Below are positions 38,513-50,232 of a stretch of 64,000 nucleotides of DNA, piece after piece. Position 1 is the first letter of the stretch, and each line of letters begins with the position of its first letter. The stretch spans positions 992,001 through 1,056,000 of the forward strand of contig NZ_CP039435.1 in NCBI RefSeq assembly GCF_005484585.1. The letters are read 5' to 3'. The position numbers were made by a program, and so were the translations under genes. The notes under the pieces are model-generated. The model made no database searches, had not been told where the DNA came from, and worked only from the letters and a program-made list of their open reading frames with translations. This stretch comes from Brevundimonas sp. SGAir0440. GTDB taxonomy: Bacteria; Pseudomonadota; Alphaproteobacteria; Caulobacterales; Caulobacteraceae.

Positions 38513-39367
38513 TCAGCGTCGATGGACCAGGTCGGCCAGCCGTTTGACTAGGGCGCTCTCGGCATGGAACAGTGGATCCAGAACCGTGAAATGGTTCAGG
38601 CCTGGCATAGCCTCGAACCGTGTCTTCGCCCCGGCGTCGCCCCAGCGCGCGGCCATGGCGCGGCTCTGATCCACGAAGGCCTCGCTTTCCGCACCGCCGA
38701 CAACGCAGTCCAGAACCGCGCCCGCGGGCGCCGGCCAGCGCATCGGCGACAGGGCCTCAGCCTCGGCCGTACTCAGGTCCAGGGCGACGTTGATTGAGGT
38801 GGGAATCAGCGGTTCCAGATCGAACACGCCCGAGATAGCGACCGCCGCCGAGGCCCGCCCGTCCGCCAGCAGGCAGGCGGCCATATGCCCGCCCGCCGAA
38901 TGGCCGCTGACGACGGGCGCCGTGCCGGTGCGGTCGCGGATCAGATCGATCGCCGCCCGCGCCTGATCGACGATCCGGCTCAGCCGCACGTTCGGCGCCA
39001 GATCATAGGTCGGAATGGCGACGCTGACGCCGTGGGCCAGCAGGGGCGGCGCCACGAAGCTGAACCAGCCCGCATCCAGCGCCTGCCAGTATCCGCCGTG
39101 CAGGAAGACCACGACCTGCGCGCCGTCTCCGGCGTCGAACCAGTCGATCCGCTCGCGCTCGCCCGGGCCGTATTTCAGGACCTGCGGCGGATGGACGGCG
39201 CGGGCGGCCTCCGATCCCGCCTTCCAGCGCGCCATCACGGCGGGGTGGTCGGGGACCAGGGCGCGGTTGTTGTATTGCGCCTCCAAAACGGCGTCTGTGT
39301 CTTGCGGCTTACCCGTCACGTCTTCGTCCGCTAGAAGCGCCCTCGAACCAGAGGACTGATCCGCCAT
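38513..39367 (-). CDS. Alpha/beta hydrolase (arylformamidase-like)
   Basis: A serine hydrolase with the oxyanion-hole motif VVFLHGGYWQALD and nucleophile in VVSGHSAGGHMA, resembling the kynurenine-formamidase branch; substrate not assigned. VLEAQYNNRALVPDHP near the N-terminus is typical of that family. The start is uncertain: the ATG at 39367 (284 residues) overlaps the start of the opposite gene and lacks a ribosome-binding site, while a GTG at 39319 lies closer to the conserved region. An 101-base gap with a duplicated ACGAATTAG separates its stop from the upstream hypothetical gene. Confidence 0.82.
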   Translation of the reverse strand: MADQSSGSRALLADEDVTGKPQDTDAVLEAQYNNRALVPDHPAVMARWKAGSEAARAVHPPQVLKYGPGERERIDWFDAGDGAQVVVFLHGGYWQALDAGWFSFVAPPLLAHGVSVAIPTYDLAPNVRLSRIVDQARAAIDLIRDRTGTAPVVSGHSAGGHMAACLLADGRASAAVAISGVFDLEPLIPTSINVALDLSTAEAEALSPMRWPAPAGAVLDCVVGGAESEAFVDQSRAMAARWGDAGAKTRFEAMPGLNHFTVLDPLFHAESALVKRLADLVHRR

Positions 39368-39623
39368 GATGACCGCCATCTTCGTCTTCATCAAATGCGA
39401 GCTGGGCTACGCCAACGACGTGGCGGCCGATATCGTGGACAATGTCGAGAACGTCTCGGAGGTCTATTCCACCTCGGGTCAGCACGACCTGCTGGCCAAG
39501 TTCAACCTGCCGCGCGACGCCGACATCGGCACCTTCGTGACGAAACAGGTCCAGACGCGGCCGCACGTGCGCGACACCTTCACCGTCATCACCTTCTCGC
39601 CCTTCCTGCCGAGCAAAGGCTAG
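39366..39623 (+). CDS. Stand-alone Lrp/AsnC ligand-binding (RAM) domain protein
   Basis: An 85-residue protein made only of the Lrp/AsnC effector-binding fold: MMTAIFVFIKCELGYANDVA, VENVSEVYSTSGQHDLLAKF and TFVTKQVQTRPHVRDTFTVI. It lacks a DNA-binding domain. Such single-domain proteins bind amino acids and may modulate full-length Lrp paralogues. The ATG at 39366 overlaps the start codon of the divergent hydrolase gene, and its stop overlaps the stop of the following membrane gene. Confidence 0.9.
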   Translation: MMTAIFVFIKCELGYANDVAADIVDNVENVSEVYSTSGQHDLLAKFNLPRDADIGTFVTKQVQTRPHVRDTFTVITFSPFLPSKG

Positions 39624-40123
39624 GGCGCGGCCTTTCGCCTGACCTTGTCCTTGCGGTCCTCGGCCTCGTCGTCGTCGCCGACCTTCTCCTCGACCGTGGC
39701 CGACAGGCGCTGGAAGACGCCCAGGCCCACCAGCACCAGCACCGAGGCGATCAGCAGGGCGGTGGGATAGAGCAACTGCGCCACGTCCTCGCGCGCCGTC
39801 TTGAACACCACCACCAGCGCTTCGAGAAACAGGGCGATGACGATGGTCGACAGGAACTTGGTCAGGCTGCGCCGGGCCTCGGCGGCGCTGCGCTTTTCGT
39901 TGCCGCGCCGGACCTCGTCCTCAAAGATGTATTTGGCCACGTCGAAGACGGCGATGGCGACGATGACATAGCCCAGCACGTCCAGAACCGCGTCTGCGCC
40001 GGACTTGTCGGGCGAGCCGATGCCTTGCAGCGCCTCCTTCACCCCGAACCCGATCAGGGCCATGGCCGCCAGCAACAGCAGCAGGCTGGCGAAGGCGAAC
40101 ACCGCCCGGGTCAGATAGGTCAT
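39620..40123 (-). CDS. Hypothetical integral membrane protein
   Basis: A 167-residue protein with three hydrophobic segments, about 5-33 (TRAVFAFASLLLLLAAMALIG), 45-62 (DVLGYVIVAIAVFDVAKYIF) and 90-130 (probably two helices), and a charged tail (EEKVGDDDEAEDRKDKVRRK). The ATG at 40123 follows GGAGAG. The long upstream frame overlaps hmgA and is not used. It converges with the RAM gene. No family recognised. Confidence 0.8.
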   Translation of the reverse strand: MTYLTRAVFAFASLLLLLAAMALIGFGVKEALQGIGSPDKSGADAVLDVLGYVIVAIAVFDVAKYIFEDEVRRGNEKRSAAEARRSLTKFLSTIVIALFLEALVVVFKTAREDVAQLLYPTALLIASVLVLVGLGVFQRLSATVEEKVGDDDEAEDRKDKVRRKAAP

Positions 40124-40237
40124 GGAAATCTCTCCGCGAGGCCACAGCAACGCGCCAACCGCCAAGCTGTTGCCTGACGGGCAAAGGGTGACGCTGGCGC
40201 CGGGGACGGCTAAACGAGGGGCATAGGGAGACACGAC

Positions 40238-41533
40238 ATGACGCGATCCAACGCGCCCGCCTACATGACCGGTTTCGGCAATCATTTCGCGACCGAAGCC
40301 GCGCCCGGCGCCCTGCCGGTGGGTCGAAACTCGCCGCAGAAGACGCCGATGGGCCTGTATGCCGAACAGCTGTCCGGCACGGCCTTCACCGCCCCGCGCG
40401 CCGAGAGCCGGCGCAGCTGGCTCTATCGCCTGCGTCCCTCGGCCCAGCATGGGCCGTACACCCCCTTCGATCAGGGGCGGGTCCGCTCCGGTCCGTTCGA
40501 CGAGACGCCGCCCAATCCCAACCGGATGCGCTGGGACCCGCTGCCGATGCCGCAGGGTGCGACCGACTGGGTCGAGGGGCTGACGACCTATGGCGGCAAT
40601 GGCGAACCGGACGGCGGCGCCGGGGCGGGCATTCACCTGTATGTCGCCAACCGATCGATGACCGACCGGGTCTTCTATGACGCCGACGGCGAACTGCTGA
40701 TCGTGCCTCAGGAAGGCGACCACCGCTTCGTCACCGAGTTCGGCGTCATCGAGGCCCAGCCGGGTCACATCGTCCTGATCCCGCGCGGCGTACGCTTCCG
40801 CGTCGAGGTTGAGGGGCCAGTGCGCGGCTATGTGTGCGAGAACTACGGCAGCCCGTTCCGCCTGCCGGATCTCGGCCCCATCGGCTCGAACGGCCTGGCC
40901 AATCCTCGCGACTTCGAGACTCCGATCGCGGCTTATGAGGACGTGGATCGCCCGACCGAGTGCGTCCAGAAATACGGCGGGCGTCTGTGGGCCACGACCT
41001 TCGATCACAGCCCGTTGGACGTCGTCGCCTGGCACGGCAATCTGGCGCCCTGCCGCTATGACACGGCGCGGTTCAACACGATCAACACCGTCAGCTACGA
41101 CCACCCCGATCCGTCGATCTTCACCGTCCTGACCAGTCCGTCGGAGACGCCGGGGACCGCCAATATCGACTTCGTCATCTTCCCGCCGCGCTGGATGGTG
41201 GCCGAGGACACCTTCCGCCCGCCGTGGTTCCACCGCAACGTGATGAGCGAGTTCATGGGTCTGGTGACCGGCGCCTATGACGCCAAGGCCGGCGGCTTCG
41301 CGCCGGGCGGCGCATCGCTGCACAACCGCATGAGCGGCCACGGCCCCGACCAGGCCAGCTATGACGGCGCGATCAAGGCCGAGCTGAAGCCGCACAAGAT
41401 CGAAAACACCCTGGCCTTCATGTTCGAGATGCGCATGCCGATCCGCGTCACGAAATGGGCGTCGGAATCACCGCAGATGCAGCTCGACTACGACGACGTC
41501 TGGTCAGGCTTCACCAAAGGACAGATCTCATGA
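40238..41533 (+). CDS. hmgA: Homogentisate 1,2-dioxygenase
   Basis: A 431-residue iron(II) dioxygenase that opens homogentisate to maleylacetoacetate in tyrosine/phenylalanine degradation. Family blocks: [29 protein letters not shown], the metal-binding C-terminal domain with [13 protein letters not shown] and [12 protein letters not shown]. The start at 40238 sits close to the family N-terminus. No hppD or fahA is nearby. It overlaps the next gene's ATG, so the small lipoprotein is co-translated. Confidence 0.97.
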   Translation: MTRSNAPAYMTGFGNHFATEAAPGALPVGRNSPQKTPMGLYAEQLSGTAFTAPRAESRRSWLYRLRPSAQHGPYTPFDQGRVRSGPFDETPPNPNRMRWDPLPMPQGATDWVEGLTTYGGNGEPDGGAGAGIHLYVANRSMTDRVFYDADGELLIVPQEGDHRFVTEFGVIEAQPGHIVLIPRGVRFRVEVEGPVRGYVCENYGSPFRLPDLGPIGSNGLANPRDFETPIAAYEDVDRPTECVQKYGGRLWATTFDHSPLDVVAWHGNLAPCRYDTARFNTINTVSYDHPDPSIFTVLTSPSETPGTANIDFVIFPPRWMVAEDTFRPPWFHRNVMSEFMGLVTGAYDAKAGGFAPGGASLHNRMSGHGPDQASYDGAIKAELKPHKIENTLAFMFEMRMPIRVTKWASESPQMQLDYDDVWSGFTKGQIS

Positions 41534-41892
41534 TCCGCACATCCCTCATCGCCGCCGTTGCGCTTGTGGCCGCCGCCTGCTCGCCACAGACCACGGGAGC
41601 GGCGTCGGATGCGCCGATGCAGAGCGCCGACGCCGCGTCCTGCGCCACGCGCGGCGGCACGATGAAACAGGTCGGGCGGATGCAGTCCTGGCAGTGCGTC
41701 ATCTCCTACGCCGACGCCGGCAAGCGCTGCACCGACGGCGATCAGTGCCAGGGCGATTGCCGCATCGAGGGCAACAGCGGCGTGACGCCGGGGACGGCGG
41801 CGACCGGCGTCTGCCAGGCGACCAGCGACCGCTTCGGCTGCCATACGACGGTCGAGGACGGCATGGCCGGCCCGACCCTGTGCATCGACTGA
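41530..41892 (+). CDS. Cysteine-rich lipoprotein, hypothetical
   Basis: A 120-residue protein with signal sequence and lipobox VAAAC (Cys18) near [18 protein letters not shown]. The mature part has eight further cysteines ([34 protein letters not shown]), suggesting a disulfide-bonded fold. It starts four bases before the hmgA stop ends, so it is translated from the hmgA mRNA. No family recognised; its link to homogentisate use is unclear. Confidence 0.85.
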   Translation: MIRTSLIAAVALVAAACSPQTTGAASDAPMQSADAASCATRGGTMKQVGRMQSWQCVISYADAGKRCTDGDQCQGDCRIEGNSGVTPGTAATGVCQATSDRFGCHTTVEDGMAGPTLCID

Positions 41893-41905
41893 GGTCGCAG
41901 GCAGG

Positions 41906-41934
41906 AAAAAGCCCCCGTCGCAAGCGACGGGGGC
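41906..41934 (-). terminator. Intrinsic terminator (leftward)
   Basis: GCCCCCGTCG (41911-41920) pairs with CGACGGGGGC (41925-41934) around CAAG. Reading leftward the stem is followed by TTTTT, so it ends the transcript of the small lipoprotein at 41973-42278. It has no T-tract rightward. Confidence 0.85.
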
Positions 41935-41972
41935 TGATCCATCCGTAAACGGATTTAGGCGGTCGCCAGACC

Positions 41973-42278
41973 TTAGTGGGTCGAAGGCGTGTTGGCGGTG
42001 GTCATGCCGCCATCGGCGTTGCCGGCTTTCTGCTCGACCATGTCGGCCTTGCGGTCGGCGTTCTTCTCGACCTGATCGGCCTGGGCGTTCAGGGCGTCAG
42101 CCTGAGCGGCGGTCGGAGCGGTCGCGGCCTGCGCTTCCAGTTGGTCGGCGCGGGCTTCGCCCGTCGCTTCGATGGCGTCGGCTTGCTTTTCAGCGGCCTT
42201 GTCGGCGGCGCTTTCACCGCAGGCGGCGACGCCGGCCAGCATGAAGACCGAAGCGGCGGCGATGGCGAACTTTTTCAT
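41973..42278 (-). CDS. Small Ala-rich lipoprotein, hypothetical
   Basis: A 101-residue protein with signal MKKFAIAAASVFMLAGVAAC and lipobox Cys20. The mature part is a charged helical repeat (DKAAEKQADAIEATGEARAD, AQADALNAQADQVEKNADRK), coiled-coil-like. The ATG at 42278 follows GGAGAGGAAAC. It lies downstream of glk on the same strand and is ended by the hairpin at 41906. Function unknown; similar small lipoproteins are common in Caulobacteraceae. Confidence 0.85.
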   Translation of the reverse strand: MKKFAIAAASVFMLAGVAACGESAADKAAEKQADAIEATGEARADQLEAQAATAPTAAQADALNAQADQVEKNADRKADMVEQKAGNADGGMTTANTPSTH

Positions 42279-42368
42279 TTGAGTTTCCTCTCCTAGATGG
42301 AAACTCTCAAACGCTACGGTGACGGTTCGGTTCACGCCGCCGTGAGATTTTCGTGATCGCCCGTCGCG

Positions 42369-43340
42369 TCAGCCCTCCGACTGGGCGAAGGCGACCCGCG
42401 CAGCGCCCAGCAGGGCGGCGTGTTTGTGCATGATCACCTTGGTCGGAATGTCCTGCATATACTCCTTGAACCTGCCCTTGCGTTCGAAGCGCTGGCGGAA
42501 AGGGCTGGTCTTGATGAAGGGCAGGATGCGCGGAACGATGCCGCCGGCGATATAGACGCCGCCGCGCGCGCCGGTGGTCAGGGCGATGTCGCCGGCGACC
42601 GCGCCCAGGATGGCGCAGAAGCGGGCCAGGGTCGCGCCGCACGGGCTGTTCGGATCGGCCAGGGCCGTTGCGGTGATCTGGGCTGGATCGTCGATATGGG
42701 TCTCGCGTCCGTCGATCTCGGCCAGGGCACGGTGCATGTTCAGCAGGCCCGGCCCGCAGATCAGACGCTCGATCGACACCCGGTCATAGCGGCGACGCAG
42801 GATGCGCAGGATTTCATCCTCGACCGGATCGCCGGGGGGGAAGCAGGCATGCCCGCCCTCGGACGGCATGGCCATTTCCTTGCCGGCCGCGTCGCGTACC
42901 AGGGCCGAGACGCCAAAGCCGGTGCCGGGGCCAAGCACCGCGACGGTGCAGTGCGGATCGCCGTCGACCGGTCCGCCCAGGCTCTCCAGCTGGTCTTCCG
43001 GCACGATGGGCGCGCCCCAGGCCAGGGCCTCGAAGTCGTTGATCAGCTTGACCGGCTTCAGGCCCAGGGTCTGAAGCTCCGCCTCCGACACCTGCCAGGG
43101 CGAGTTGGTCAGGTCGATGGCGCCGTCCGTGACCGGGCCGGCGACGGCGATCACGCCGCCCGTCGGCTTGACCTCGCAGCCGTCGATGAAGGCGGCGACG
43201 CCTTCCAGGAAGGTCGGATAGGTTTCGGCCGGGAAGCTCTCGTGGTGGTCCAGCACGGGCTTGCCGTCAACCATGCGGGCCACGGCGAAGCGGGCGTTCG
43301 TGCCGCCGACATCGCCGACGAGAAGGGTCTTGTCATTCAT
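42369..43340 (-). CDS. glk: Glucokinase
   Basis: A 323-residue Glk-family kinase that phosphorylates glucose to glucose 6-phosphate. ATP-binding GDVGGTNARFAV at the N-terminus; LINDFEALAWGAP, GPGTGFGVSALV and the glucose-binding SEGGHACFPPGDPVEDEIL follow. It is the last gene of zwf-pgl-edd-glk, with 30 bases after edd. Its product feeds zwf and so the Entner-Doudoroff route. Confidence 0.96.
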   Translation of the reverse strand: MNDKTLLVGDVGGTNARFAVARMVDGKPVLDHHESFPAETYPTFLEGVAAFIDGCEVKPTGGVIAVAGPVTDGAIDLTNSPWQVSEAELQTLGLKPVKLINDFEALAWGAPIVPEDQLESLGGPVDGDPHCTVAVLGPGTGFGVSALVRDAAGKEMAMPSEGGHACFPPGDPVEDEILRILRRRYDRVSIERLICGPGLLNMHRALAEIDGRETHIDDPAQITATALADPNSPCGATLARFCAILGAVAGDIALTTGARGGVYIAGGIVPRILPFIKTSPFRQRFERKGRFKEYMQDIPTKVIMHKHAALLGAARVAFAQSEG

Positions 43341-43370
43341 TGGGGCGTTTCCTGCGCTCGGTTCGGTGGA

Positions 43371-45260
43371 TCAGGCGTCCACGGTCCGATCGACGAAGTT
43401 GGGATTGGGCGGGGTGTCGTCGTTGCCGCGTGAGCCGGTCGGCAGGGCGAAACAGACCGTCGCTCCCTGCTCGGCCGTCGTGACCACATGGCGGAAGGCG
43501 CCGAACAGCTCACGGCCATAGCCCCAGGACGAACCTTCGGCGTTGACGGCGGACCGGGCGGCCAGCGGACGGGCGGTCAGGTCGGGAACCCCGACGGTGG
43601 TCAGAACCCCGGCTTCTGCGTCCAGGCGGATGATGTCGCCGTCCTGAACATGGGCCAGCGGGCCGCCGGCCAGGGCCTCGGGCGAGACGTGGATGGCGGC
43701 GGGCGTCTTGCCGCTGGCGCCCGACATGCGGCCGTCGGTGACGAAGGCGACCTTGAACCCCTTGTCCTGGATGACCGACAGGGCCGGCGACAGGCTGTGC
43801 AGTTCGGGCATGCCGTTCGCCTTGGGCCCCTGGAAGCGCAGGACCACGACCACGTCGCGGAACAGCTTGCCGTCCCGGAAGGCTTGCAGTGCGTCTTCCT
43901 GGGTCTCGAACACGGCGGCGGGCGCCTCGACGATGCGGTTCTCGGGTTTGACGGCGGAGATCTTGATGACCGCGCGACCCAGGTCGCCCTGAACCAGACG
44001 CAAGCCCCCCTCCTTGTCGAAGGGATTGGAGGCCGGGCGCAGGATGTCGAGATCGAGGCTTTCCTGAACCCCGTCGCGCCACACCAGTTCGCCGTCCACC
44101 ATCGACGGTTCCTGGAAATAGGCCTCAATTCCGCGACCCATGATGGTCGTCACGTCGGTGTGGATATTGCCCGCCATCGCCAGCTCGCGCGCGATGAAGG
44201 CGACGCCGCCGGCGGCCTGGAAGGCGTTCACGTCGGCCGAGCCGTTCGGATAGACCCGCGCCAGCAGCGGCGTGACCGACGACAGCTCGTCCATGTCGGT
44301 CCAGTCGATCAGCACCCCCGCCGCCCGCGCCATGGCGACCAGGTGGATGGCGTGATTGGTCGAGCCGCCGGTTGCCAGCAGGGCGACGATCATGTTGACG
44401 ATGGACTTCTCGTCGATGACGTCGGCCATGCGGCACTCGCCGCTGCGCGCCAGTTCGACCGCCCGTTTCGCGGCCGCGGCGGTCAGGGCGTCGCGCAGGC
44501 CGGTGTCGGGGTGGACGAAGGCGGTGGAGGGCATGTGCAGTCCGCCCAGCTCCATCATCATCTGGTTGGAGTTGGCCGTGCCGTAGAAGGTGCAGGTGCC
44601 GGGCGAGTGATAGCTGCCGATCTCGCTTTCCAGCAGGGTCTGACGATCGACCTTGTTCTGCGCATATTCGGCCCGGACGCGGGCCTTTTCCGCGTTCGGA
44701 ATGCCCGACGGCATCGGGCCTGCGGGTGCGAAGACGACGGGCAGATGGCCGAAGGCCAGGGCGCCCATGAACAGGCCCGGTACGATCTTGTCGCACACGC
44801 CCAGCATCAGGCCGGCGTCGAAGGCGTCGTGCGTCAGGGCGATGCCCGCCGACATGGCGATCAGGTCGCGGCTGAACAGCGACAGCTCCATGCCCGGACG
44901 ACCCTGGGTGACGCCATCGCACATGGCGGGGGTGCCGCCGGCGACCTGGGCCGTGGCGCCGACCTCGCGCACGGCCTTGCGCACCACGTCGGGGAAGCGC
45001 TCGAACGGCTGGTGGGCCGACAGCATGTCGTTATAGGCGGTGACAATGCCCAGGTTGGGCTTGGATCCGTCCATCGCGGTCAGCTTGTCGGCGATCGTCT
45101 GGCCCGCGAAGGCGTGGGCCCAGTTGGCGCAGCTCAGCTTGGCGCGTCCGGCGCCGCTGTCGCGCGCGGCGTCCATGCGACGGATGTAGTCGGCGCGGGT
45201 CTCGCGGCTTCTTTCGACGATGCGGGCGGTGACGGCCGCCACGGTGGGATGAAGCGCCAT
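43371..45260 (-). CDS. edd: Phosphogluconate dehydratase
   Basis: A 629-residue iron-sulfur dehydratase converting 6-phosphogluconate to KDPG. It belongs to the IlvD/Edd family; [24 protein letters not shown] and the glycine-rich [21 protein letters not shown] are clear. The ATG at 45260 is preferred, with AAGG upstream; its start is one base past the pgl stop, so the genes are translationally linked. It is slightly longer than the typical 600-610 residues. Confidence 0.96.
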   Translation of the reverse strand: MALHPTVAAVTARIVERSRETRADYIRRMDAARDSGAGRAKLSCANWAHAFAGQTIADKLTAMDGSKPNLGIVTAYNDMLSAHQPFERFPDVVRKAVREVGATAQVAGGTPAMCDGVTQGRPGMELSLFSRDLIAMSAGIALTHDAFDAGLMLGVCDKIVPGLFMGALAFGHLPVVFAPAGPMPSGIPNAEKARVRAEYAQNKVDRQTLLESEIGSYHSPGTCTFYGTANSNQMMMELGGLHMPSTAFVHPDTGLRDALTAAAAKRAVELARSGECRMADVIDEKSIVNMIVALLATGGSTNHAIHLVAMARAAGVLIDWTDMDELSSVTPLLARVYPNGSADVNAFQAAGGVAFIARELAMAGNIHTDVTTIMGRGIEAYFQEPSMVDGELVWRDGVQESLDLDILRPASNPFDKEGGLRLVQGDLGRAVIKISAVKPENRIVEAPAAVFETQEDALQAFRDGKLFRDVVVVLRFQGPKANGMPELHSLSPALSVIQDKGFKVAFVTDGRMSGASGKTPAAIHVSPEALAGGPLAHVQDGDIIRLDAEAGVLTTVGVPDLTARPLAARSAVNAEGSSWGYGRELFGAFRHVVTTAEQGATVCFALPTGSRGNDDTPPNPNFVDRTVDA

Positions 45261-45261
45261 T

Positions 45262-45970
<709 letters not shown>

Positions 45971-45978
<8 letters not shown>

Positions 45979-47431
45979 CGGTCGTATTCCAGTCGCGGCC
46001 GGTCCGCATCATCAGCATGTCGGCGCTGTCGGGGCCCCAGGTTCCGGCGACGTAGTCGTCGGGCTTCAAGCCGGATTCGGCCCAGGCCTCGGACACCTCG
46101 TCCACCCATTTCCAGGCCTGCTCGGCCTCGTCGCGGCGCACGAACAGGGTTGAATCGCCGGCCATCGCGTCCAGCAGCAGCCGCTCATAGGCGATGCGGC
46201 GGCGTGGCGGGGCGGCGGACTTGCCGTCCACACCCCACGACAGGCTCATCTTGATCGGCTGCAACTGCATGCGCTGATCCAGGCCCGGACGCTTGTTCAT
46301 CACCGTCAGAGAGATGTCTTCCTCGGGCTGCAGCTCGATGATCATCCGGTTGGCCTGAACCTCGCCCCGGTCGTCGCGGTCGAAGATCGAGTGGGGCACC
46401 GGCTTGAACTGGATGACGATCTCGGTGCGCTTCTCAGGCAGGCGCTTGCCGGTCCGCATGAAGAAGGGCACGCCCGCCCAGCGCCAGTTGTCGATGTCGG
46501 CGCGAACGGCGACGAAGGTTTCGGTGTCGGACGGCTGGCCGCGCTCCTCGTCATAGCCCTTGGCCGGCTTGCCCTCCGAGACGCCCGCCACATACTGCCC
46601 CCGCACGGTCACGCGCTCGGCTTCGTCAGGCGTGATAGGGCGCAGGGAGCGCAGCACCTTGACCTTCTCGTTGCGCACCGAGTCCGGGTCCAGGTCGCTG
46701 GGCGGCTCCATCGCCACCAGGCACAGCAGCTGCAGCATGTGGTTCTGCAGCATGTCGCGAAGGGCGCCGTATTCGTCATAGTAGGGCCAGCGGTCGCCGA
46801 CCCCCACCGTCTCGCCGATCGTGATCTGCACGTGGTCGATGGACAGGTTGTTCCACAGCGGTTCGAAGATCGTGTTGCCGAACCGCAGGGCGATCAGGTT
46901 CTGGACGGTCTCCTTGCCCAGATAGTGGTCGATGCGGAAGACCTGGTTCTCGCTGAAGGCGTGGGCCACGGCGTCGTCGATTTCGAGGAAGGACTTCAGG
47001 TCGCGCCCAACCGGCTTTTCCAGCACGATACGACAGTTCTTTTCGGCAAGGCCCGCCGCCTTCATCGCCGTGACGATGCGGGCATAGAGCGAGGGGGACA
47101 CGGCCAGGAAAGAGGTGACCTCCCCGTCGCCGACCTTGTCCTTCAGCGGCTTCAGGCTTTCGGGCGAGGTGGCGTCGACCGCCAGATAGTCCAGGCGGGC
47201 CTTCATCCGCGACCAGCTGGCTTCGTCCCAAACCTTGTCCGCCTCGGCGCGCGCCTTCACCGCCTCGTGCACCTTGGCAATATAGTCGTCGGCGCTCTCT
47301 TCTGAACGCGCGGCGCCGATGATCTTCAGTCCTTCAGGCAGAAGGCCGTCGTGTTCGAGGAAGTAGAGCGACGGCAGGAGCATGCGCATCGCCAGATCGC
47401 CGCCGCCGCCAAACAGAATGAGAGCCGCCAT
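45971..47431 (-). CDS. zwf: Glucose-6-phosphate 1-dehydrogenase
   Basis: A 486-residue dehydrogenase. The N-terminal nucleotide-binding stretch is LILFGGGGDLAMRMLLPSLY and the active-site motif is RIDHYLGKETVQNLIALRFGN, with the substrate-binding EKPVGRDL. First gene of the Entner-Doudoroff operon. The ATG follows GAGGGAC. Only 48 bases separate it from hisIE, so read-through from the his operon is possible unless a promoter or terminator lies in that gap; I see no hairpin there. Confidence 0.97.
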
Positions 47432-47479
47432 GTCTTGTCCCTCGATGATCCCATTTGTCGGGACGCACGCCTTTACGGT

Positions 47480-48099
47480 CTAGCCGCTGTCTTTGGCCGC
47501 TTCCGCTCGCGAGGCCAACACGTCCAGCACGTCCTGAAACACCATGTTACGGGCATGGAGAAGAACGAGCAGGTGATAGATCAAATCCGCAGCCTCGCTG
47601 GCGAGTTCCTCGTCCGGGCCGGCGACGCCGGCCAGAGCGGTCTCCACGCCCTCCTCGCCGACCTTCTGGGCGATGCGTTTGGGCCCCTGTGCGATCAGTC
47701 GGGCGGTCCAGCTTTCGGACGGATCGGCAGCGGCCCGTTCGGCGATGGTGCGCTCCAGCCGGGCGATCCGACCCAGGCCCGGCGCGTCGGCCTTTCCGAA
47801 ACAGCTCGTTCGGTTCAGGTGGCAGGCGTTTCCGACCGGCCTGACGCCCAGCACGATGGCGTCGGCGTCGCAGTCGGCCGTGATGGAGACGACGTGAAGC
47901 CGGTCGCCCGAGGTCTCGCCCTTCCTCCACCGCCCTCCGCGCGAGCGCGAGAAGAAGGTGGCCTCGCCGGAGGCGATCGTCTCGTCCAGCGCCGCGCGAT
48001 CCATATAGGCCAGGGTCAGGACCTGCAGCGTGGCGGCGTCCTGCACCACGACGGGGACCAGGCCGGCGCCCTTGGCGAAGTCGATGGTGTTCGGGTCGA

Positions 48100-48103
<4 letters not shown>
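47480..48103 (-). CDS. hisIE: Bifunctional phosphoribosyl-AMP cyclohydrolase / phosphoribosyl-ATP pyrophosphatase
   Basis: A 207-residue fusion. The N-terminal HisI half (about 1-115) has [17 protein letters not shown] and the metal site [13 protein letters not shown] followed by CHLNRTSCF. The C-terminal HisE half (about 115-207) has [25 protein letters not shown] and [19 protein letters not shown]. It catalyses steps two and three of histidine synthesis. In most alphaproteobacteria, as I recall, hisI and hisE are separate genes, so the fusion is notable. It is the last his gene and overlaps hisF by four bases. Confidence 0.95.
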
Positions 48104-48867
<764 letters not shown>

Positions 48868-48898
48868 TTGACCGCCCGGCTTGATGCAGGATGGACGG

Positions 48899-49636
48899 TC
48901 ATAAGCGTTTGGCCGCCGCGATCGCCTCGGGCAGGGTGAAGCAGTTCTCGTAGAGCGCGCGTCCGACGATGGAGCCGTGACAGCCCAGCGCCTTCACTGC
49001 AGCGATGTCGTTCAGCGAGGAAACGCCGCCAGAGGCCTGCAACACCAGATCCGGCCGACGGCTGCGGATTTCGGCCAGCAGATCCAGGTTCGGCCCGGTC
49101 AGGGCGCCGTCGCGACCGACATCGGTCACCAGCAGGTGTTTGGCCGTGCCCTTGGGATACCGATCCAGCGCCTCCCAAAGCGTCATGCCCGAGGACTGGG
49201 TCCAGCCCTTCAGCGCGGGGACCGGCACGCCGTCCTCGATCTTGACGTCCAGGGCCAGGGTGATGCGCTCGACGCCGAAGGTCTCCAACCAGGTCGCCAC
49301 CGCCTCGGGCTGGGTCACCGCCAGCGATCCGACCACGACGCGCGACACGCCGGCGTCCAGCAGCTTTTTCACATCGTCGGCGCTGCGCACGCCGCCGCCC
49401 GACTGAACCTTGACGTCGATGGCCTGGGTCAGTTCGCCGATCAGGGCGTGCTGACGCGCCTCGCCCGCCTCGGCTCCGTCCAGATCGACGATGTGAATCC
49501 ACTCCGCGCCCTCGGCCGCAAAAGTCGTCAGGCGGGCGGCCGGCTGCTGGTCGTAATGCGTCACCTGGGCGAAGTCGCCATGCATCAGGCGCACGCAGAC
49601 GCCGTCCTTCAGGTCGATGGCGGGGTAGATCAGCAT
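48899..49636 (-). CDS. hisA: ProFAR isomerase HisA
   Basis: A 245-residue TIM-barrel isomerase (ProFAR to PRFAR). It starts [22 protein letters not shown], with the catalytic Asp in AIDLKDG; the second half has [19 protein letters not shown] and [11 protein letters not shown]. It overlaps hisH by seven bases and is separated from hisF by a short gap holding half of the hisF hairpin. Confidence 0.97.
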   Translation of the reverse strand: MLIYPAIDLKDGVCVRLMHGDFAQVTHYDQQPAARLTTFAAEGAEWIHIVDLDGAEAGEARQHALIGELTQAIDVKVQSGGGVRSADDVKKLLDAGVSRVVVGSLAVTQPEAVATWLETFGVERITLALDVKIEDGVPVPALKGWTQSSGMTLWEALDRYPKGTAKHLLVTDVGRDGALTGPNLDLLAEIRSRRPDLVLQASGGVSSLNDIAAVKALGCHGSIVGRALYENCFTLPEAIAAAKRL

Positions 49637-50232
49637 GGCAGGCCCAGGAAGTTCTTGATGATGGTCGCCCCGGCCTCGGCCGAGCGTTCGGGGTGGAACT
49701 GGCAGCCCCAGCGGTTGGCGGATCGAACCACAGCCGGAACGACGCCGCCATAGTCGGCGCGCGCCAGGGTCGCCGGTCCGTCGGGACAGACGAAGCCGTG
49801 GACGAAATAGGCATAGGCACCGTCGGCGACGCCCTCCAGCAAGGGGTCGTCGCGGTCGCGCGTCAACCGGCTCCAGCCCATGTGCGGCACCGGCAGATCG
49901 CCCGCAGGCTTCAGCCGGGTCACCGCGCCGGGAATGAGACCCAGCAGATCGACGCCGTCGCCCTCGTCGCTCGATCCGAACAGCAGTTGCTGACCCAGGC
50001 AGACACCTAGCAGGGGCCGCGGGAAGGCGCGGATCGGCGCGATCAGACCCAGGTCCGACAGGCGCTTCATGGCGTATCCGGCCGCGCCTACGCCAGGCAG
50101 GATGACCCGTTCAGCCTCGGCGATCACGGTCGGATCGTCGGTCAGGCGCACGGTCGCGCCCAGCCGCTCCAGTGCGAACTGGACCGAGGCGACATTGCCG
50201 GCGCCGTAGGCGATGATGGCGACCTCGGTCAC
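49630..50232 (-). CDS. hisH: Imidazole glycerol phosphate synthase subunit HisH
   Basis: A 200-residue class I glutamine amidotransferase that supplies ammonia to HisF. The nucleophile is Cys in PLLGVCLGQQLLF, with the His/Glu pair in WGCQFHPERS. It starts at GTG 50232 (MTEVAIIAYGAGNVAS), overlapping the preceding gene stop by GTGA; the much longer frame is a shadow of the upstream gene. Partner HisF lies two genes downstream. Confidence 0.96.
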   Translation of the reverse strand: MTEVAIIAYGAGNVASVQFALERLGATVRLTDDPTVIAEAERVILPGVGAAGYAMKRLSDLGLIAPIRAFPRPLLGVCLGQQLLFGSSDEGDGVDLLGLIPGAVTRLKPAGDLPVPHMGWSRLTRDRDDPLLEGVADGAYAYFVHGFVCPDGPATLARADYGGVVPAVVRSANRWGCQFHPERSAEAGATIIKNFLGLPC

